Assembly (NCBI RefSeq): GCF_900964775.1
Contig: NC_041830.1
Coordinates: 13,125,501 to 13,189,500 of the forward strand
Origin: Scleropages formosus
Lineage: Eukaryota > Chordata > Actinopteri > Osteoglossiformes > Osteoglossidae
Length of the DNA stretch: 64,000 nucleotides
Direction: 5' to 3'
Numbering within the stretch: position 1 is the stretch's first letter; each line of letters starts with the position of its first letter. The notes beneath the pieces are model-generated. The model saw nothing but the letters and a program-made list of their open reading frames with translations, ran no database searches and was not told where the DNA came from. The translations under genes were made by a program, and so were the position numbers. Of the stretch, positions 58,500 to 64,000 are shown in pieces.

Positions 58500-58870
58500 T
58501 TTCCATTTATTTATTTAGCAGATGCTTTACTGTAAAGTGGAGTACAAGTCGGAGAAAACAACAGCACATTTCACCAACAGATAGAGAGATAGAGATGCAA
58601 ACATGGGATTCTCAGAGTACAGTCATTTAGTTCAATACCTCTGTTCATCCAGCATACATTGCATGAGTACCTGCTTATAGAATTGGTAGAGAGTAAATTT
58701 TTTTAAAACATAATGTAGTGCAAACTTATGGAGTAGATAGGAAATCAGGAGAGATGTGAATCTGAAGGAGATGTGTTTTGAGACCCTTCTTGAATGTTGA
58801 GAGGGATTCAGCAGTTCTGAGGGACAGAGGGAGATCATTCCACCACAATGGAGCCAGAAACAATAAGAAT
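58500..58870. repeat. Fish interspersed repeat (family D)
   Basis: ATTTAGCAGATGCTTTACTG...AGTGGAGTACAAGTC is followed by GAAGGAGATGTGTTTTGAGACC, TGAATGTTGAGAGGGATTCAG and GAGGGAGATCATTCCACCAC. I know these as an abundant fish repeat pattern; the class is unresolved. Confidence 0.55.
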
Positions 58871-61800
58871 ACCCAGCTGTATAAATAGCAAAGTCATTGG
58901 AAATAGCCTGTATATCCCAAACAGCTTGTACAATCATTATAATGCATGTTGCCTTGAACGTAATTTTGCATGTCTGCGATGAAATGTGGAACATGGGATA
59001 TAGCTAAGGAAGGCCTGAAGAGACAGTGGGAGACATAGAGCCAAGGCCAAATGGAGATGCACCCAATGGGAGACTAAATGACAGGTCTTGTAAGGTCAAA
59101 CACTGGTCCAGAATGCCTCCTCTGATGTCTTCTAGGTTCTGAAAAAAATCCTACACTTATTATGTCTCTGGCTCTGTGTGCTGAGAGCTGAGCTCTCATC
59201 CCAGAGTTTTTTCCATGCATGGTTGGACCTTGAGTACAGGACATTCTGAGAAATTGACAGCCCAGGCCAAACGCTCTGCTAGGTTTAGTTGCAGAGGTAG
59301 GAAATATGACGTTAGCAATGACACATGCTGTGACCAGTGGCATCATGATGAACAGGGCAGAGAAACTATGTAACCACTGATAAGATACTCATGGATTATG
59401 AATTTGCGTGTTTTATATAACTGGGCCTTTTTATTGCAGCAGTAATGTGATTAGCTGCACAGTGGTGCAGCAGGTAGCTCTAGTATCGGAAAGGGTTCAT
59501 GTTGATTTGATGGGACTTATTCTGCAGAATTTGATCAACCTTAATCAACAATTGACAAAACTGAATAATTAATCTCAACTTGTCTCTTGTTTGACGATAT
59601 ACCTTGTTGCTTTAAACAAAATATTTAAACTTTCATTTTTCTTCATTTATCAGGTTTCTAGAAGGACCACTGGAATGACTAATGTATTCCTCAGATGAGA
59701 GATTACCACAGCCTTTACCTTGATGACCTGCCAGCCTACACCCAGACTGCTGTAGTCTTCCTCACGTAATGCCATCATTCAAGTGGGTGGTTCTTTGTCT
59801 TGTCTTATACTAAAGGAAATCAGCTCAAGAATTTGCCAGCACTGTTAATCATTCACCTACTGTTACTGTAATATAGTCTGGTTCCTGTCAGGCTGAGCTT
59901 CAAAATCCCCTTGTCCACTACTTCCTTAACCATGGCGATCTAATGTTCCCTCATCCAAACCCAAGAGGCGAGTAAACGTGGACTTGCTCAATCACGAAGC
60001 TGATCTGACCTCACTTCGTCGTAAAGGAGTACGCCACTCCTGTGAAGAGCAACACTACACAACATATGGCCATGAAGAAGCGCGACTGTCCTTGTTTTAT
60101 TTCCCATGTTTATTATTGCTGACAATTGAAAGTTTAAACCACTGTTGACAGTGAGATGCTAAGCAGTTGCCATGGTGACAATCACTTCTTCAGTTCTTAG
60201 AACATGGACCACAGCCAAAGGAACCCTTTTCCATCAACTCTAACCTACAGCTGGAGACCCTGAGTGTAATACATAATGTTATGTACTTTTTATTCTTCTT
60301 AAGGAGATATCAAGAAAACTTTAATAACCTTGGTGCAATGTGGGGTCTGATAATTATCAGTTCTAAATGCCGGTTCTGGCAACCTGCTGTGGAGGCTTGG
60401 TTTCTGTCAAGAAACATCTCCATTTGGTACTTTACAGCGGCAGGATGATGGTAAATCGATTAATGATCCTCATCAAGCCGATACTAGATGTGCGTTTCTG
60501 TAAACTGTTCCATGTGACCAAGTAAACATCATTCATGCCCTTCCAGACTGAAAATGAACTAAAAACAGCTTAAACCCACTTTTTAACAGTTCTCCATCAC
60601 TACAGATTTATCAGTTATGGAAAACTAGCCATTTTTCATCAGTTTAACACATTCTGAAAAACAACCTCAGACAACCAAATTAAAAATAAATCAAAGACTC
60701 AAGTACTCCAACTGAATGTAGAAACTTTTTACTACAGCAATGAATTACAATATACTGACACCAAGTAACTATGTACATAAACTTGTTTCACAAACACGTT
60801 GACTTGAGATCCACCTGTAAAACTGAAGCAGTCAAAATCAAATCAGATCAACCAACAGTACAGAAAACCACAAAAACACAAATTCAGCCATTTTCCTTTA
60901 CAAAAAACACAAACGTAGTTTTTATCTTTACACATAACCGAGCGGTGTGTTCGGGTTTTCCGGGTCTTCCACCGTTAGACTTTGCTTTCAAATATGTTAT
61001 ATGTTCAACCTTGGTGACTGATGGGAACAGCCTAATCCTAGATACTGCTCGAGGAAATGCAATCAGCTCTGAAGATGTAAAACCACACACACTAGCAAAT
61101 ACACACCAGTATGAGCTTTGTTCAAAATGCAGGACATCCAGTAAGATGTGGTGTTATTCTTTGAGAGGCTACATTAATATTTCAGCAGTTCACACTTATT
61201 TTTAACCAGGAGGAATTTTCTCATGATCACATACTTTAAATGTTTTAATGTTATACTCTCTTATAAAAGAAAATTCAAATTGGAATATTCTAACACTTGA
61301 CTTTTTAGGGGAAAAATCTGATATAAATTTAAACGCAACAGAATTAATATCAGTGATACAGTCCACACTGTATGACCAAGGTCCAGGTTGAAAGGTTCAG
61401 GTTTACATTAAAAAGCAAGAGGGAGACTTGAGAAAGATCAGCACTTGCACTCATTTCAGGAAATGAATCTTCCTAAAAGGCACAAAAGTCAGGACACATT
61501 TGGGTACAGCTTAGGAGTCTTTCCCACTGCTGTTCGCAGAGTGTGTGTCAGCGATTGCTCATTTGTCCTGTAAGGACGTGCCTGTTCTCTGAGACCAAGT
61601 CCTGTTTCCGTAGTGCAGCAGCCGCAGCAACACAACTGCACTGCCAACGCATGCAGTCCCATCAGAAAGAGGGACAAGGTAACTTCCAAGGGAGAAGAAA
61701 TGTATGAGTTCCAGAGGTACTCCAATGTGCCAAAACGAAACCAAAGCACACCCATCTGGCCGTCAGAGAGCTAGGAGTAAGACTTGTCCCATCTGTTCAG

Positions 61801-61964
61801 TCACCAATCACAAAATAATGTCTGGCTTCTTAAATGGAGAACTCGACTGACTCAAATTATGCCAAAAATGTCAAATGAAATATGAAACACTTGCTCAGGA
61901 AGCATGAAGGTCCACAGAGGACCTCTCGTATTCATAATTTACACTGTGAGCTCAGTGAGGTTCC
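58871..61964. other. Intergenic and SAP130 3' UTR
   Basis: No coding exon was recognised. The right-hand part (probably from about 60.7 kb) should be SAP130 3' UTR. The nearest minus-strand AATAAA candidates lie at about 60.1 kb, so the poly(A) site is uncertain. Confidence 0.4.
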
Positions 61965-64000
61965 TCAGGCCTTCTCCTTGCGCTTTAGCTTGGACACCTT
62001 CTTGGCCCCACCATTCTTGTTGAGCAGCTTCAACACCCGGTCCTTGTGGTCCAGCACCTTCATCATGGCATCACGGGCCTCTGTGATCTGATCCATCACC
62101 AGCTTACAGCGCTGCATGTTACCCTGTCAGGAAGGTGGGGACAGATGGAGGGATATCAGTTCAAGACCCACAATCCAGTCTTAATCGTGACTACATATAC
62201 AGCCAGGCTGTTCGAACATAGGGGTTCACAATAACACCTTGTAAAAAACACCCTACCCTACATTTGTTTTACTCTGAACCGAATACTTAGAGTTGAAAGT
62301 GTGAAGTCCACTTTTCTGTTAGACAAAGCTAGTTATGCGTGATGCCAAAACCAAATCTAGATCAGAACCTCACTGATGAAGTAACAGTATTTCTTCTCCT
62401 CAGATTATAAGTACTGCTCAATGCTGCCACCTCAGGGTAATGCAGCACATTCATAACTTGACCCTTCCATATCACATACTTGCCCCTGTCCCTTTTAACA
62501 CAATTCAGGTCAAGAAAAGAGCCTAAGCTGATGGGAAAATACTGCTCCAATCAGAGTCTGAGGTGTCACCTGGATGAGCTCGTTGATGCGGTGAAGTTCA
62601 TCATCAGCCCCAGCCTTCTTCTTCGGGATGAGTCCCTCCTGGAGGGTGGTCAGCCTGCTGTAGACGTCACGCTCCAGGCTCGTCTGGCAATGCACAGAAG
62701 CCACATTCCATCATGCCCTCAATCCACACAACCCATCACTCAAAGCTACTTTGTCTGAGGAAGTCCAGCTGAGCATTAGTAGTAGAACATCAAGCTTGCA
62801 ATCACAATATTGAGAGCTACAAAAAAGGTCCAGCTCTGAGGAGGCTCCACAAACTAAAGCCTCTCTGTCATCGAGCCCACGAATTGTGAACTCACCAACT
62901 GGAGCAACTGTGCAGCACAGAGGTGAACCTTCCAGCCCTGTGCTCTGCACACCACACCCTTCTGATTGGCCACATCCTGGAGAGTTCCTTTCTTCTCCTC
63001 TGAGGGTGAGAGAGCAGACATTTTGATTATTTTAACCCTATTAAAGACCAGAGGTGGGCAGTGAAAGTAAAGCATGTCAAGATGCAAGAATAATTCTAGG
63101 TAACCTTTAACCCTGATGTCACTGTATCTCTGGAAGTGGTGATAGGCTGCCTTCCAGGGGTTGCGGTAGTGTCGCAGGAGCGTAACCGGAGGGCGTATGC
63201 GTACAGGTACATAGCGCACACCTTCTTCATCTGCAAGAGAGGTCAGGAAAGAAGGGTAAGGGCATCACTGAGGGAAATCCGTCACAGCCGTCACGTAGAC
63301 AGTACAAGACAGTTATTATGCCCACTTTTCAGCTATTATATCATCAACATAAGAGGTTCCAGCTATGCAGCAACCTGGGAAGGACCTTAAGTCACTTTTA
63401 TCATCATCAATTTATTACTTGATGCATTTATCCAAAACAAAATAGTTTCGGTCCAATTCATATGTCTAACATTTTCACTTCAGCATTTCAGGGTAAGTAC
63501 CTTTGCTCAAAGGTACTACAGCAGGAGCAGAAAGTGGGATTTAAAGTGGCAACCTTCAGGATATAAATCTATCCTCAACTGCTACCCATCACTTCCCGAA
63601 TTCCACTGACAGTGGGTACAGTTCACACACCAATGTATTCCTTGGGGGGTGACTTGCGCTTCTCCGGGCGGATGCTGGGAGGTCGGGGCACAGCCTTCTC
63701 CTCGTCCGTGCTATTGGTCTCCACCATCTCGCTCTCCTCTGTGGAGATCACGTGTTGCTGCTTGCGGGGCTTCTTTCTGGGCGAGGCACCAGGGATGACA
63801 TCAGCCCCAGGGACACCCAGCGCGTTTCCCAGGGGGGCCAACATGGCAGATGCACCAGGCGTCATGGAAGACACTGTGGAGAGCAGGATGACGACATCCT
63901 GTAAGCTCAGCGTAAGCAGACTAGAAGTGAACAAGCAGCAGACAGGTGTTAGAGCTCCAGTGTTACCTGGCTGTGACGTGTCCATTGGCTCCACCTCCTG
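61965..64000 (-). CDS. sap130: SAP130, Sin3A-associated protein 130, C-terminal exons (partial gene)
   Basis: SAP130 is a subunit of the Sin3-HDAC corepressor complex; its C-terminus contacts SIN3A. Six exons are visible in transcript order: from beyond 64000 to 63967, then 63631-63873, 63105-63230, 62896-62999, 62570-62683 and 61965-62123. All phases agree. The peptide runs EPMDTSQP, KKPRKQQHVISTEESEMVETNS, EKRKSPPKEYIDEEGVRYVPV, HYRNPWKAAYHHFQRYSD, QGWKVHLCAAQLLQL and DDELHRINELIQGNMQRCKL. It ends LLNKNGGAKKVSKLKRKEKA-stop. This matches the conserved human SAP130 C-terminal domain nearly throughout. The N-terminal part lies beyond the right edge. Human SAP130 also lies on 2q14 with MYO7B and GPR17. 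Confidence 0.94.
63405..63592 (-). mobile_element. tRNA-derived SINE, family A, minus orientation
   Basis: It lies in a SAP130 intron in the same orientation as the gene. On plus it reads ATGCATTTATCCAAAACAAAATAG, then AGGGTAAGTACCTTTGCTCAAAGGTACTAC and AGTGGGATTTAAAGTGGCAACC. The head is ACTGCTACCCATCAC. Confidence 0.65.

Overview
The window is nuclear DNA of a ray-finned fish. It has vertebrate multi-exon genes with GT-AG introns, long introns full of tRNA-derived SINEs and CA/TG microsatellites, and a teleost-style array of RING/B-box/SPRY (TRIM) genes. The dominant short SINE resembles repeats I associate with bonytongue fishes such as arowana, but I cannot verify the species from sequence alone. 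There is no bacterial gene, CRISPR array, rRNA or tRNA gene.

Layout. (1) 1-11.8 kb: HS2ST1 exon 1 (minus strand) and the complete five-exon SELENOF gene (plus strand) face away from each other across a GC-rich shared promoter. SELENOF has its in-frame selenocysteine TGA, a recognisable SECIS stem-loop in the 3' UTR and a poly(A) signal. (2) 13.9-33.9 kb: five TRIM genes in tandem, all on the minus strand. Four have the same six-exon plan (RING+B-box, 32-codon coiled-coil exon, 77-codon coiled-coil exon, 23-nt exon, about 120-nt linker exon, PRY-SPRY exon). The fourth in window order carries a second 77-codon-type exon and altered splice sites. Each has an ISRE-like motif 37-68 bp upstream of its ATG, so the array looks interferon-inducible. 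Two solo-LTR-like fossils and several SINEs lie between or inside the units. (3) 35.4-36.4 kb: GPR17, a single-coding-exon class A GPCR, minus strand. (4) 39.8-56.0 kb: a complete 47-coding-exon MYO7B (class VII myosin, 2145 codons, minus strand), including one apparent U12-type AT-AC intron and one GC-AG intron. (5) 61.9-64.0 kb: the last six exons of SAP130 (minus strand), which continues past the right edge.

Context. HS2ST1-SELENOF are neighbours on human 1p22, while GPR17, MYO7B and SAP130 are neighbours on human 2q14. The TRIM array therefore sits exactly on a junction between two conserved synteny blocks. The genes do not form one pathway: SELENOF is an ER redox/folding factor, HS2ST1 a Golgi heparan-sulfate sulfotransferase, MYO7B a brush-border motor, GPR17 a nucleotide/leukotriene-type receptor, SAP130 a Sin3-HDAC subunit, and the TRIMs are probable innate-immune E3 ligases. 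All exon coordinates were worked out by hand from splice consensus, reading-frame phase and remembered family sequences.
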